Source: an uncultured Bacteroidales bacterium
Lineage (GTDB): Bacteria > Bacteroidota > Bacteroidia > Bacteroidales > Paludibacteraceae
Assembly: GCA_946617165.1 (NCBI GenBank)
Contig: CAMOJP010000012.1
Coordinates: 1 to 37,094, forward strand
Direction of reading: 5' to 3'
Length of the DNA: 37,094 bases
Each line of letters starts with the position of its first letter. The first letter of the stretch is position 1. Under the pieces are notes generated by a model, which saw nothing but the letters and a program-made list of their open reading frames with translations, was not told the origin of the DNA and did no database searches. The translations under genes were made by a program, and so were the position numbers. Below are positions 8,778 to 17,466 of this stretch, one piece after another.

Positions 8778-9332
8778 ATGAAAACGAAATCTTTAGTCAT
8801 CCTTACTCTTTGTTGCTTGCTCCTTGCTCCTTGCATGGCGCAAAATGACAACCAGAAACTCTACGAGATTATTCCGCTGACACCGTATATTTCGGCCGAG
8901 ACCAATATGGCACCGGACGCTGAAGCTCTCTTACTCAACCGAATGCGGCAGGCTGCACTCAAAAACGGATTGAGCGCAATGGAAAATCAAGTGTATGTGC
9001 TTACTTCTTCCGTCAACGTGATTGACAAACAACTCACAGCTTCCGTTCCCCAAAATTGGGTAGTGGAGGTGGAAGTGCATTTCTTTATAGGTAATGGCGT
9101 CGATGGAACATTATATGCTTCCACAGCTATCACACGCAAAGGGGTTGCTGCATCCGAACAAAAAGCATATCTGAATGCTATCAAGGCTATTTCGGCGAAC
9201 GATAAAGCCTTCAAACCTTTCTTCAACAAAGGTAAACAGCGTATTATCGAAGAACTCCTCGCGCAACCGGAACCACAACAGCCCACCGAGGATCAACCGC
9301 AACCGGATTATAACGTAAATAATTGGCAATAA
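8778..9332 (+). CDS. Small secreted protein, unknown (possibly CsgG/FlgT-like N-terminal fold)
   Basis: 184-aa ORF with signal peptide MKTKSLVILTLCCLLLAPCMAQ; 8-bp gap from the upstream gene and 1-bp gap to the next. Confidence 0.65.
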   Translation: MKTKSLVILTLCCLLLAPCMAQNDNQKLYEIIPLTPYISAETNMAPDAEALLLNRMRQAALKNGLSAMENQVYVLTSSVNVIDKQLTASVPQNWVVEVEVHFFIGNGVDGTLYASTAITRKGVAASEQKAYLNAIKAISANDKAFKPFFNKGKQRIIEELLAQPEPQQPTEDQPQPDYNVNNWQ

Positions 9333-9333
9333 T

Positions 9334-10260
9334 ATGAAAACTAAGTCTATTATTATTCTTGCTCTTAGCGCCCTCTTCGTACTGCCTGCCTTCGCGGGGG
9401 GAGAGAAAGTGGTCGACAAGTCCGGCAAACAACCTAAATGGGTGTACTCAGCCGGCACGGACTTTATCGTCGTTTCCGCTGAGGCTGCTGATATTGAAAC
9501 GGCTAAGGACAAAGCCATGATCCAGGTCAAAAAGCAAATCCTTGCCGCTATCGCTGAGAACGTTCAATCATCTTCATCTATTGATACAAAAGAAAAGGGC
9601 GTGAATGGGAAGTATAATATCCTCGAGGAGTATAATAACCTCGTGGAGACTCAAAGTGCGCTTATCCCCTTCCTTAGCGAAGTCAGTGTGTCAAGGGTGG
9701 AGGATTACTATTGGGAGAAACTAAAACGTGGGAAAGACTATTGCTATCGGTACCATATCAAGTATCCCTTCGACCGATTTGACCTCATGCGTCTCTCGGA
9801 CGATTTTCTCACTCGTGAGCGTGAAATCAATCAGCAGATTGCAGACTTTACTAAGGATAACTTCACGTCCTATACCTCCACGGAGCAAATGGTTCAGCGA
9901 CTCAAAGAGGTGCGACTGCTCCGAGCTTCACTCATGGAGAAAGATGCTCGACGTGCTACCTGCCAGAATATAGAAAAAGTCTATAACGGCTATCTTAAAT
10001 CTATAACGATCAGACTGCTCTCTGTTAATAAGCAGCAACTCGTTTATGCGCCTTATTTCGGCGAAAAGCAACTCTCTTCGACTCTGCAACCAAAACTGGA
10101 GTCGAATTGTCTGTCTGACTTGCAGTTCGTACCTAACAACGGCAAGTGCGTCGTTACATACGATTACGAAACATCGTGTTATGACGGCGAAGAAAATAAC
10201 CTCGTTATTACATTGAATATCGAGGGAAACAAAGTAAAAAATACCTTCATGGTAAAATAA
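9334..10260 (+). CDS. Secreted LPP20/FlgT-N-like protein
   Basis: 308-aa ORF with signal peptide MKTKSIIILALSALFVLPAFAGG, then KQPKWVYSAGTDFIVVSAEAADIETAKDKAMIQVKKQILAAIAENV, similar in pattern to LPP20/FlgT N-terminal domains. Confidence 0.65.
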   Translation: MKTKSIIILALSALFVLPAFAGGEKVVDKSGKQPKWVYSAGTDFIVVSAEAADIETAKDKAMIQVKKQILAAIAENVQSSSSIDTKEKGVNGKYNILEEYNNLVETQSALIPFLSEVSVSRVEDYYWEKLKRGKDYCYRYHIKYPFDRFDLMRLSDDFLTREREINQQIADFTKDNFTSYTSTEQMVQRLKEVRLLRASLMEKDARRATCQNIEKVYNGYLKSITIRLLSVNKQQLVYAPYFGEKQLSSTLQPKLESNCLSDLQFVPNNGKCVVTYDYETSCYDGEENNLVITLNIEGNKVKNTFMVK

Positions 10261-10289
10261 AATCATTATTAACTTAAATTATTCCTTTT

Positions 10290-10862
10290 ATGAAAAAAGT
10301 ACTTTTAATCATGGCAGCTGCATTGGTTATGGTTAGCTGCGGTTCAAAGAAAGTCGCTCCTACTAAAGGTGAAGTAGAAGTAAACGTACCTTGCAAAGAG
10401 TTCAAAACTGACAAAAAGACCCTTCGCGCTAACGGTAATGCTATCTCGCCTAACATGCAGAACGCTACTGACAAAGCTTTAGCTGCTGCTCGTCGTGAAA
10501 TGGCTACATCAGTGGAGTCTCTCGTTAAACGTGTCGTTGAGACATATGCTTCTTCTTACGACCTCGATAACGCTGCTGACTTCCGTAGCAAAATGCAAGA
10601 CATGGCGCGTATCGTTACTAACCAAACGCTCCGCGGTTCGGTTCCTGTATGCGACAAAGTGACCAAAGTAGAGAACAAAGATGGCGTAATGTATCACGCT
10701 TATGTAGCTCTCGAACTCACTTCTAACGAGTACATCGAAGCTCTCACACAAGAGACCAACAAACGTATCTCTAACGACGAGAAACTGCGCACCGATTTCG
10801 AACTTGAGAAATTCAAGAAAGTATTCGAAGAGGAAATGGCTTCTTTCGCGGAAGGTAAGTAA
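10290..10862 (+). CDS. LPP20-like lipoprotein
   Basis: 190-aa ORF with lipobox MKKVLLIMAAALVMVSCGSKK and an Ala-rich LRANGNAISPNMQNATDKALAAARREMATSVESLVKRVVE helix resembling LPP20-type proteins. Confidence 0.68.
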   Translation: MKKVLLIMAAALVMVSCGSKKVAPTKGEVEVNVPCKEFKTDKKTLRANGNAISPNMQNATDKALAAARREMATSVESLVKRVVETYASSYDLDNAADFRSKMQDMARIVTNQTLRGSVPVCDKVTKVENKDGVMYHAYVALELTSNEYIEALTQETNKRISNDEKLRTDFELEKFKKVFEEEMASFAEGK

Positions 10863-10900
10863 TTATATCTTACTGTTGTAAGAAAATAATTCCTAACGAG

Positions 10901-10931
10901 TAAGTGTCGCTCACGTAGCGGCACTTATTTT
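10901..10931 (+). terminator. Rho-independent terminator ending the secreted-gene cluster
   Basis: TAAGTGTCGCT-CACGT-AGCGGCACTTA stem-loop (11-bp stem with one G:U) followed by TTTTG. Confidence 0.75.
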
Positions 10932-10942
10932 GTCTGTATCCC

Positions 10943-10981
10943 ACCGACCGATGACCGACCGATGACCGAGAGATGACCGAC
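10943..10981 (+). repeat. Short tandem repeat, 11-bp unit ACCGACCGATG
   Basis: ACCGACCGATG x2, ACCGAGAGATG, then a partial ACCGAC. Confidence 0.85.
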
Positions 10982-11012
10982 ACAAGAAAATCGCGCAAAT
11001 CACATAAAATAT

Positions 11013-11043
11013 TTGCACAATTCTAAAAAAAGCAGTACCTTTG
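11013..11043 (+). promoter_or_regulatory. Bacteroidota promoter for the TPM-LemA pair
   Basis: TTG (11013-11015), 20-bp spacer, TACCTTTG (11036-11043). Confidence 0.7.
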
Positions 11044-11063
11044 CAGCGTAAATGGTAACGATT

Positions 11064-12332
11064 ATGAAAAAACTATCTCAATTTATTACTTTATTAAGCC
11101 TTATTCTCCTGCCAATTTACGCACAAGCAGTGGATTATATGCCACAAACCGTTCCTAATCCTAAAACCTACGGACAGGACTTTTATGTCTCTAATCCGGA
11201 TCGTGTATTATTCAATGTGACGGATACGCTCCTCAATCAAAAGCTGAAAGAGCTGCAACTTAATACTGGTGTCGAAATGGCGGTTGTTGCGATTGACGGA
11301 TACAATGAAAATAAATATCTCATTGCCCGGGATTTTGCAATAGATTTGTTTAACTATTGGGGGATTGGAGATAAAGATAAAAATACAGGTCTCCTGCTAT
11401 TCCTTGCCCAGAGAAGTCGTGAAATTGAAATCATTACCGGTAGTGGTATCGAAGGAATTATGACCGATGCTGTCTGTGGGAAAATATTAGATGATGCCAT
11501 CCCGCTCCTTAGAGTAGACAATTTCGATTCTGCTATCCAGTGGATTACCGGTGATATATATAATTACCTCATGGAGCCCGATAACAGGATGGAACTCTTA
11601 TCCGGCAAACGACCGGCTAATCCCCAAGATGCGCAAGACACAGCAAATTACTTTATCATTGGCTTTTTATTGATGATTGTATTTGCGTTCATAGCATACA
11701 AACGACTTAATGGTAAACCGGGACAACCTAAGGAAGAAATTCAAAAGCTGGCACAGCCCGCGCAAACCAGCCTCGGATGTCTGGCGTTTATTTTCCCTAT
11801 ACCCCTGCTCTTCTTCTATCTCTACTATCGATATGCGAGAAAGCATGTTAAAATGACACCGCCTAAATGTGAAAAATGCGGACATGATATGGACATGTTG
11901 CCCGAAGAACAAATGTTGGCTATGATGGACAAAACACAACAGGTGGAGAATGAAATCCAAAGCAGATCCTTTAGTGCATGGAGATGTCCTGATTGCGGAG
12001 AAGAACAACTGCTTATCAATAAGGGAGATAAGGGAAAAGTATATGGTATATGCCCAACCTGTGGGGCTAAAGCCTACAAATTGACGGCGCAAAAAGTGCT
12101 TATCGCTCCTACTTATACCCATGGCGGAGAAAGAGAAGAAGCTTACTTATGCGCTTGCTGCGGACATGAGGAACTAAAAAAAGTCAACCTTCCCATTAAG
12201 CAAAGAAGTAGTTATTCAAGTGGAAGTTCCTCATCTTCAAGCTATAGAGGTGGGGGATATGGACGATCTTCTTCCTCTGGTTCCTGGGGGGGAGGACACT
12301 CCTCAGGAGGCGGAGCAGGAAGACGATTCTGA
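11064..12332 (+). CDS. TPM-domain (YgcG-like) membrane protein with zinc-ribbon and Ser/Gly-rich tail
   Basis: ORF 11052..12332, with the start preferred at 11064 (MKKLSQFITLLSLILLPIYAQA signal peptide). TPM motif region LNTGVEMAVVAIDGY...GIGDKDKNTGLLLFLAQRSREIEIITGSGIEGIMTD, CxxC pairs, and terminal GGGHSSGGGAGRRF. Confidence 0.87.
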   Translation: MKKLSQFITLLSLILLPIYAQAVDYMPQTVPNPKTYGQDFYVSNPDRVLFNVTDTLLNQKLKELQLNTGVEMAVVAIDGYNENKYLIARDFAIDLFNYWGIGDKDKNTGLLLFLAQRSREIEIITGSGIEGIMTDAVCGKILDDAIPLLRVDNFDSAIQWITGDIYNYLMEPDNRMELLSGKRPANPQDAQDTANYFIIGFLLMIVFAFIAYKRLNGKPGQPKEEIQKLAQPAQTSLGCLAFIFPIPLLFFYLYYRYARKHVKMTPPKCEKCGHDMDMLPEEQMLAMMDKTQQVENEIQSRSFSAWRCPDCGEEQLLINKGDKGKVYGICPTCGAKAYKLTAQKVLIAPTYTHGGEREEAYLCACCGHEELKKVNLPIKQRSSYSSGSSSSSSYRGGGYGRSSSSGSWGGGHSSGGGAGRRF

Positions 12333-12368
12333 ATGTAACTAATATTAACTAACTAAATATTACCTATT

Positions 12369-12959
12369 ATGAACAAATCAGTTTTGACTACTATTGTAGT
12401 GATTGCCGTGCTCGGCATCATCGTTGTATGGATGATGGGACGTTACAACGCCATGGTTACCATGCAAGAAAATGTGGAAAATGCTTGGGGACAAGTGGAA
12501 AACCAGTATCAACGTCGTATTGATCTCATCCCTAACCTCGTATCTACCGTTAAGGGATACGCTAAGCACGAACAAGAAACCTACACCAGTGTAATGGAAG
12601 CTCGGGCTAAAGCAACACAAATCACCATTGACCCTACTAATGCTACTCCCGAACAACTCGCCGCTTACCAGAATGCACAAGGAGAACTCTCACAAGCTCT
12701 CGGACGACTCCTCGCAGTCGCTGAAAACTATCCCGAATTGAAGGCTAACGAACACTTCTCACAGTTGATTGACCAACTGGAAGGAACCGAGAACCGTATC
12801 ACTTTTGCGCGCAACACCTTTAACGATGCGGCTAAAGAGTATAATACCTATATCCGTCAGTTCCCGTCCAATATCATAGCATCTATGTTCGGCTTCGAGC
12901 GTAAACCGTACTTCCAAGCGGAAGAAGGTGCCAACAAAGCTCCTAAGGTAGAATTCTAA
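12369..12959 (+). CDS. lemA: LemA family protein
   Basis: 196-aa ORF with N-terminal TM, YNAMVTMQENVENAWGQVENQYQRRIDLIPNLVSTVKGYAKHEQ, ENRITFARNTFNDAAKEYNTYIRQFPSNIIASMFGF; classic LemA. Confidence 0.95.
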   Translation: MNKSVLTTIVVIAVLGIIVVWMMGRYNAMVTMQENVENAWGQVENQYQRRIDLIPNLVSTVKGYAKHEQETYTSVMEARAKATQITIDPTNATPEQLAAYQNAQGELSQALGRLLAVAENYPELKANEHFSQLIDQLEGTENRITFARNTFNDAAKEYNTYIRQFPSNIIASMFGFERKPYFQAEEGANKAPKVEF

Positions 12960-13909
12960 TGGGAAGAATGAAGCAGAGCAAGGTATTCTTGCTCCGACTG
13001 ACCCGGGGTGGGGTGAAACTCGGCTTTGCTGAGTAATCCTAAGGCCCACAAATCCATAATAGTGCTATACCCGCTACGGGCAATGATATGCTCAGCGCCG
13101 TATAGCACTTCTTTTAGTGCTTCATCGTCTAAAGACGGCACTAAGGTGATGTTCTTATGAGTTAGCCGTATATTCGGCTCGCCTGTCTTACCGCGCACAA
13201 TCAGTACGCGCTTCGCGCTGTCGCTGTAGCGGTTGACAAGATCATGCTCAAAGAGACTGCGCTGAGGCTCCAAACCCGACAGCATTGCCACAATATCATA
13301 ATCACTCTTCACCCTTTCACACTTTAATCTCTCACCCTTTAACGCAAATCTGGACAACGGACCTATATATTTTACGCGTGCGTCCACGCGCGCAGGATGG
13401 CCGAGTGCACCGGATAATAACTCACCCGTCTTGTTATCAGGCACCCATATCTCATCGTAATGGGTATATAAACGGGCATGTACACGGTCGGCTAAGGGCT
13501 CTAACCACTGCCAACCGTGGGGAAGGCATATATGTAACTGATGGGTCATGTAAATACTGTGGCATTTGGAACTGTAAACACCGAAACAGTTATCCGATAG
13601 AATCACATCTATACACATCGCTTGTACAATCTGCTCCACGCGCTTGCGGTTACCTCCGTAGAAACGAATAAATGCAGGTAGCGAACGCAGCATAGCACCC
13701 ACCTGACTCGTGCCGTAACTGTATCGCAACTGCAGTGGAGCTAATTCAACCGACGTCAGTTCGGGAAAATGCTTGCGTAGTAACTGTAGGGACGAGCCTG
13801 TACCACCCAAAATAACATCAGCACCTTCATTCAGGTACTGACGTATAAGGGGAATACAGCGCGTGGCGTGACCTAATCCCCAATTCAGTGGAGCAATCAG
13901 TATTCTCAT
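12956..13909 (-). CDS. Glycosyltransferase-like protein (MJ1255/UDP-GlcNAc-transferase-like fold)
   Basis: 317-aa ORF: MRILIAPLNWGLGHATRCIPLIRQYLNEGADVILGGTGSS... and C-terminal GAEHIIARSGYSTIMDLWALG. Confidence 0.78.
   Translation of the reverse strand: MRILIAPLNWGLGHATRCIPLIRQYLNEGADVILGGTGSSLQLLRKHFPELTSVELAPLQLRYSYGTSQVGAMLRSLPAFIRFYGGNRKRVEQIVQAMCIDVILSDNCFGVYSSKCHSIYMTHQLHICLPHGWQWLEPLADRVHARLYTHYDEIWVPDNKTGELLSGALGHPARVDARVKYIGPLSRFALKGERLKCERVKSDYDIVAMLSGLEPQRSLFEHDLVNRYSDSAKRVLIVRGKTGEPNIRLTHKNITLVPSLDDEALKEVLYGAEHIIARSGYSTIMDLWALGLLSKAEFHPTPGQSEQEYLALLHSSH
13301..13344 (-). repeat. Degenerate heptamer tract inside the glycosyltransferase gene
   Basis: Minus strand units TTAAAGG GTGAGAG ATTAAAG TGTGAAA GGGTGAA GAGTGAT, encoding the KGERLKCERVKSD segment. 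Confidence 0.6.
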
Positions 13910-14676
13910 GCACTTACAATAACATCATAACCCTTCGCACGTAGTGGAGCGGCAATAGACTCCATCTTGTCACGACTGATCTTCTCTAATGTCTCACAGG
14001 GCGTCTTGCGGTCGATGATGTATATCATGATTTGCTTGGGGTGCAATATATCTACGGCTTTGTACCATGCCGCTAACTCCTCTGAGGTGGTATTGTCTAT
14101 TGCTGATTCACCGTCTCCGTCAGGCACTACACCGCGTACAAAACACGTCTGCAAAGTGAAATCCCCCTCAAAGTGTTGCAGCCGTTCTATAATGGTAGAT
14201 ACCGTCAGCGATGCATTAGTCGGACGGTCTATCAGGCGCATGGTGCGGTCTATTGCACTGTCTAATTTCATAATGCGGTTGTCGCATCGCTTGAGGGCAC
14301 GGAACACATCCTCGCGATACACTTGCGTCGAGTTACTAAGTACACTGACTTTCGCTTGGGGACAATATTGGTCGCGCAGACGGCAAGTATCTTCTATGAT
14401 GCCCTCAAAATCAGGATGCATCGTCGGCTCGCCGTTGCCGCTGAAGGTCAGCACGTCCGGTAACTGAATAAGTCCTTGTAGGGTGTGCTCTAAAGATTTC
14501 CGCACATCCTCTCGGGACGGCAGACGGGGATGACTCACTGGACGGTTCCAGCCTATCTCGCAGTACACACAGTCGAAACTGCATAATTTATGGTCCGTAG
14601 GCATCAGATTAATACCTAACGACACCCCTAAGCGCCGAGAATGAATAGGACCATATACAATACTCTCAAATAGCAT
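13906..14676 (-). CDS. Radical SAM protein
   Basis: 256-aa ORF with CSFDCVYCEIGW (CxxxCxxC), YGPIHSRRLGVSLGINLMP and TFSGNGEPTMHPDF. Confidence 0.88.
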   Translation of the reverse strand: MLFESIVYGPIHSRRLGVSLGINLMPTDHKLCSFDCVYCEIGWNRPVSHPRLPSREDVRKSLEHTLQGLIQLPDVLTFSGNGEPTMHPDFEGIIEDTCRLRDQYCPQAKVSVLSNSTQVYREDVFRALKRCDNRIMKLDSAIDRTMRLIDRPTNASLTVSTIIERLQHFEGDFTLQTCFVRGVVPDGDGESAIDNTTSEELAAWYKAVDILHPKQIMIYIIDRKTPCETLEKISRDKMESIAAPLRAKGYDVIVSA

Positions 14677-14677
14677 C

Positions 14678-16714
14678 TTATAACGTAATAACCCGATTAC
14701 CTAACTGCTTGCAGATAGTGTTCTTTATCTCTAATAACGCAGGTTGTGTGCTTAATAACTGGCTCAGAAGCTCAAAGTCGTTATCGGCTTCTGCCTGACG
14801 TATCATCTTGCCTAATTGCTCAATACGTTGGTTAACAATCGTGAATTTGAGCTCTAACAGAAGCTGAGGTACTAACTCGGCTAACTTATCCTCATCTGTC
14901 TGGACCTTTACGGAGCGGGTGATATTCTCCGATACGTTCTGTTTGGTGTAGATACTGCTCAGTTGATATTTGTCTGCAATCAGGTCTATCGCTAACTGCA
15001 TGACCTCCGGGTCCGGGTGGAACTTAAAGAAACGCTCAGCTGCAAAGCCGGGCTCTTTCTCATGACCGAGAAACTCGGCAATCACTTTCTGATAGAGCGC
15101 ATTAGGAGCCTCAATGGCGTCCTCTTGCAGCGTCTGTATAATATAGTCGCCTACATTGATATACTGGTCTCCTTCTAATTGATAGAGCGGCCTCTCACCA
15201 TAGCGGATTATCACCTGCAACAGGTTACGATAATTCTCGTCTAACTTGCTACCGGCTACTCCGTCACTTGTTGCTCTTTCCCCCTTCACCCTGTCGTCCC
15301 TGACGCCTTCGTCTTTTACTTCCTCTGCAATCTTGCGGGCGCGCTCATTCTCCTCTTCTTTTTGACGGGACTCGGTGCCTTCAATGGCTTTCTCGCGACG
15401 CTTGAAGCCTACCTCACGGGTAAGCAGTTGCTCTTGGATATGAAGTAGGTCCGAGCAGTCTTTGATATATACTTGCCGGGTGATACTGTCCGGTATATGG
15501 GAAATCGATTCTACGATATCCTTTATCAAATCTGCACGCTTCTGGGGATCATTGGCGGCTTCCTTTTGAAGCAGTTGTGCCTTAAAGCGGATAAAGTCCA
15601 CTTGGTGGTCTTTGATATACTGTATGAACTCGTCGGCGTTATGGCTGTTAGCAAAGGAATCAGGGTCCTCACCCTCCGGTAACAGCACAATCTTTACATT
15701 AAAGCCTGCTTCGAGAAACATGTCTATGCCTCGTAACGCAGCATGAATACCGGCGGCGTCACCGTCGTACAGTTCTATGATATTGTTCGTGAAACGCTGA
15801 ATGAGTTTAATCTGAGGCTTGGTCAATGCCGTCCCGCCGTTTGCCACTACGTTCTCTATTCCTGCTTGGTGCATGGATATAACATCCATCTGCCCCTCTA
15901 CAATATAGCATAAGTTCTCGCGCACAATAGCGGACTTGGCTAAATAGATACCGTATAACTCATTCGTCTTGGAGTAGATAATCGAGTCCGGAGAGTTAAC
16001 GTACTTGCCTACGTTATCTTTCTTCTTCAATATACGTCCCGCAAAGGCTACAGGTTTACCCGATACCGTATGGATAGGGAACATCACACGGTCGCGGAAC
16101 CGGTCATAAACACGACCGTCATCCGCTTTGCCGCACAGACCCGTTCCTAACTTGGTGTCCACATCGTTGACTACGTATTTCTCTACAAACCCTTTCTTCT
16201 TCAGCGCTGCGGCTAACAGATTACCTTTCTCCGGAGAATAGCCTAACTGGAACTTGTGTATGATATCATCTCTCAGTCCGCGGTGACGGAAATAGCTCAA
16301 GCCGATTGCCTTACCTTCCTCCGTCTCCCATAACTGCTCCTGGAACCATTTGTTGGCGAACTCATTGACTACGAACATCGACTCGCGGTCATCCTGACGC
16401 TGTTGCTCCTCGGCGGTGAGTTCTTTCTCTTGGACCTCAATATGATATTTCTTGGCGACTTGTTTGACGGCCTCCGCAAATCCGCATTGCTCAATCTCCA
16501 TCACAAAACCTATTGCGTTGCCCGCTTTACCGCAACCGAAACATTTGTACAGGCTCTTGCTCGGGGACACAGTAAAAGAACCGGTCTTCTCCGTATGGAA
16601 CGGGCATAGACCGATATAGTTGGCGCCGCGACGCTTCAGCTTCACGTAATCGCCGACGACTTCTTCTATCTTTGCCGCTGCAAAAACCCTATCTATTGTC
16701 TCGCGGGGTATCAT
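14678..16714 (-). CDS. dnaG: DNA primase
   Basis: 678-aa ORF with N-terminal zinc-binding YIGLCPFHTEKTGSFTVSPSKSLYKCFGCGKAGNAIGFVM, TOPRIM VEGQMDVISMHQAGIENVVANGGTAL and ELYDGDAAG. Confidence 0.96.
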   Translation of the reverse strand: MIPRETIDRVFAAAKIEEVVGDYVKLKRRGANYIGLCPFHTEKTGSFTVSPSKSLYKCFGCGKAGNAIGFVMEIEQCGFAEAVKQVAKKYHIEVQEKELTAEEQQRQDDRESMFVVNEFANKWFQEQLWETEEGKAIGLSYFRHRGLRDDIIHKFQLGYSPEKGNLLAAALKKKGFVEKYVVNDVDTKLGTGLCGKADDGRVYDRFRDRVMFPIHTVSGKPVAFAGRILKKKDNVGKYVNSPDSIIYSKTNELYGIYLAKSAIVRENLCYIVEGQMDVISMHQAGIENVVANGGTALTKPQIKLIQRFTNNIIELYDGDAAGIHAALRGIDMFLEAGFNVKIVLLPEGEDPDSFANSHNADEFIQYIKDHQVDFIRFKAQLLQKEAANDPQKRADLIKDIVESISHIPDSITRQVYIKDCSDLLHIQEQLLTREVGFKRREKAIEGTESRQKEEENERARKIAEEVKDEGVRDDRVKGERATSDGVAGSKLDENYRNLLQVIIRYGERPLYQLEGDQYINVGDYIIQTLQEDAIEAPNALYQKVIAEFLGHEKEPGFAAERFFKFHPDPEVMQLAIDLIADKYQLSSIYTKQNVSENITRSVKVQTDEDKLAELVPQLLLELKFTIVNQRIEQLGKMIRQAEADNDFELLSQLLSTQPALLEIKNTICKQLGNRVITL
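15256..15330 (-). repeat. Degenerate purine-rich heptamer-like tract inside dnaG
   Basis: Minus strand GACGAAG GCGTCAG GGACGAC AGGGTGA AGGGGGA AAGAGCA ACAAGTG, encoding EVKDEGVRDDRVKGERATSDG. Confidence 0.5.
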
Positions 16715-17466
16715 TTATCGCTTTGCCAGAAGAATATACCTAACTTTATGCTCCATTGGTCAACACGTCCGCGCGTTGCACGGCCGCTGTCGCTGTTCTC
16801 TCCATATACAGGACCAAAAACCTCACTGAAGTCACCAATCTTATAGGGATTAATCAGACCGAAGTCATATCCGCCCCGGATATAGTAGCGGTCGTATTGA
16901 AAGCCAACACCTACACCCCACGTTACGTTAATACGCTTATAGTCCGTATGAATGTCTGCATCGTTATAGTCATAGCGGTGAATAGTATGACTCGTCTTGT
17001 CCTCACCATTGACGGTACGGACAAACTCGGTTTCCGTCAGGGCTAAATGGCATTGAAGCGTCGGACCGGTGTACAGTATAATATAGGTGTCACCTGCTAT
17101 CTGGAACTTGTACTGCCAATCCACAAACAACTCCAACTGGTGGTACGTATCCTGAGTCTTGATCTTTGGATACTCAAACAGTTCGTTCTTTGATACCCAT
17201 CCGCTGCTGTGGGTACCGAAGGTGTAGTTCAATCCTATCATCGAACCGAAACCTTTAACGAATGTGGCATCCCACACAAAACCTATTTTGGTACCATTCA
17301 GTCCCAAGTTAGACAACTCTTTACCGTCTGCTTTAGGATCCCAACTGTTCGTACGGAAGTCTGTCTGGGCAAAGCCGAACTGAAGACCTAGTGCCGAACT
17401 ACCTTCTTGCGCCGCGACGCTTACTGCTATTGCGCTTATCATTAGCGCTATTAATACTTTCTTCAT
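16711..17466 (-). CDS. Outer-membrane beta-barrel protein
   Basis: 251-aa ORF with signal peptide MKKVLIALMISAIAVSVAAQ and an alternating aromatic pattern ending WSIKLGIFFWQSDK. Overlaps the upstream gene by 68 bp. Confidence 0.75.
   Translation of the reverse strand: MKKVLIALMISAIAVSVAAQEGSSALGLQFGFAQTDFRTNSWDPKADGKELSNLGLNGTKIGFVWDATFVKGFGSMIGLNYTFGTHSSGWVSKNELFEYPKIKTQDTYHQLELFVDWQYKFQIAGDTYIILYTGPTLQCHLALTETEFVRTVNGEDKTSHTIHRYDYNDADIHTDYKRINVTWGVGVGFQYDRYYIRGGYDFGLINPYKIGDFSEVFGPVYGENSDSGRATRGRVDQWSIKLGIFFWQSDK

Noticed and set aside
10943-10981. CRISPR-like array
   Set aside because: Units are 11 bp with no spacers and no cas genes nearby; simple tandem repeat.
11052-11063. Upstream start (MVTI) for the TPM-domain gene
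   Set aside because: Internal ATG at 11064 gives a canonical signal peptide and lies at a better distance from the promoter; 11052 is kept only as an alternative.
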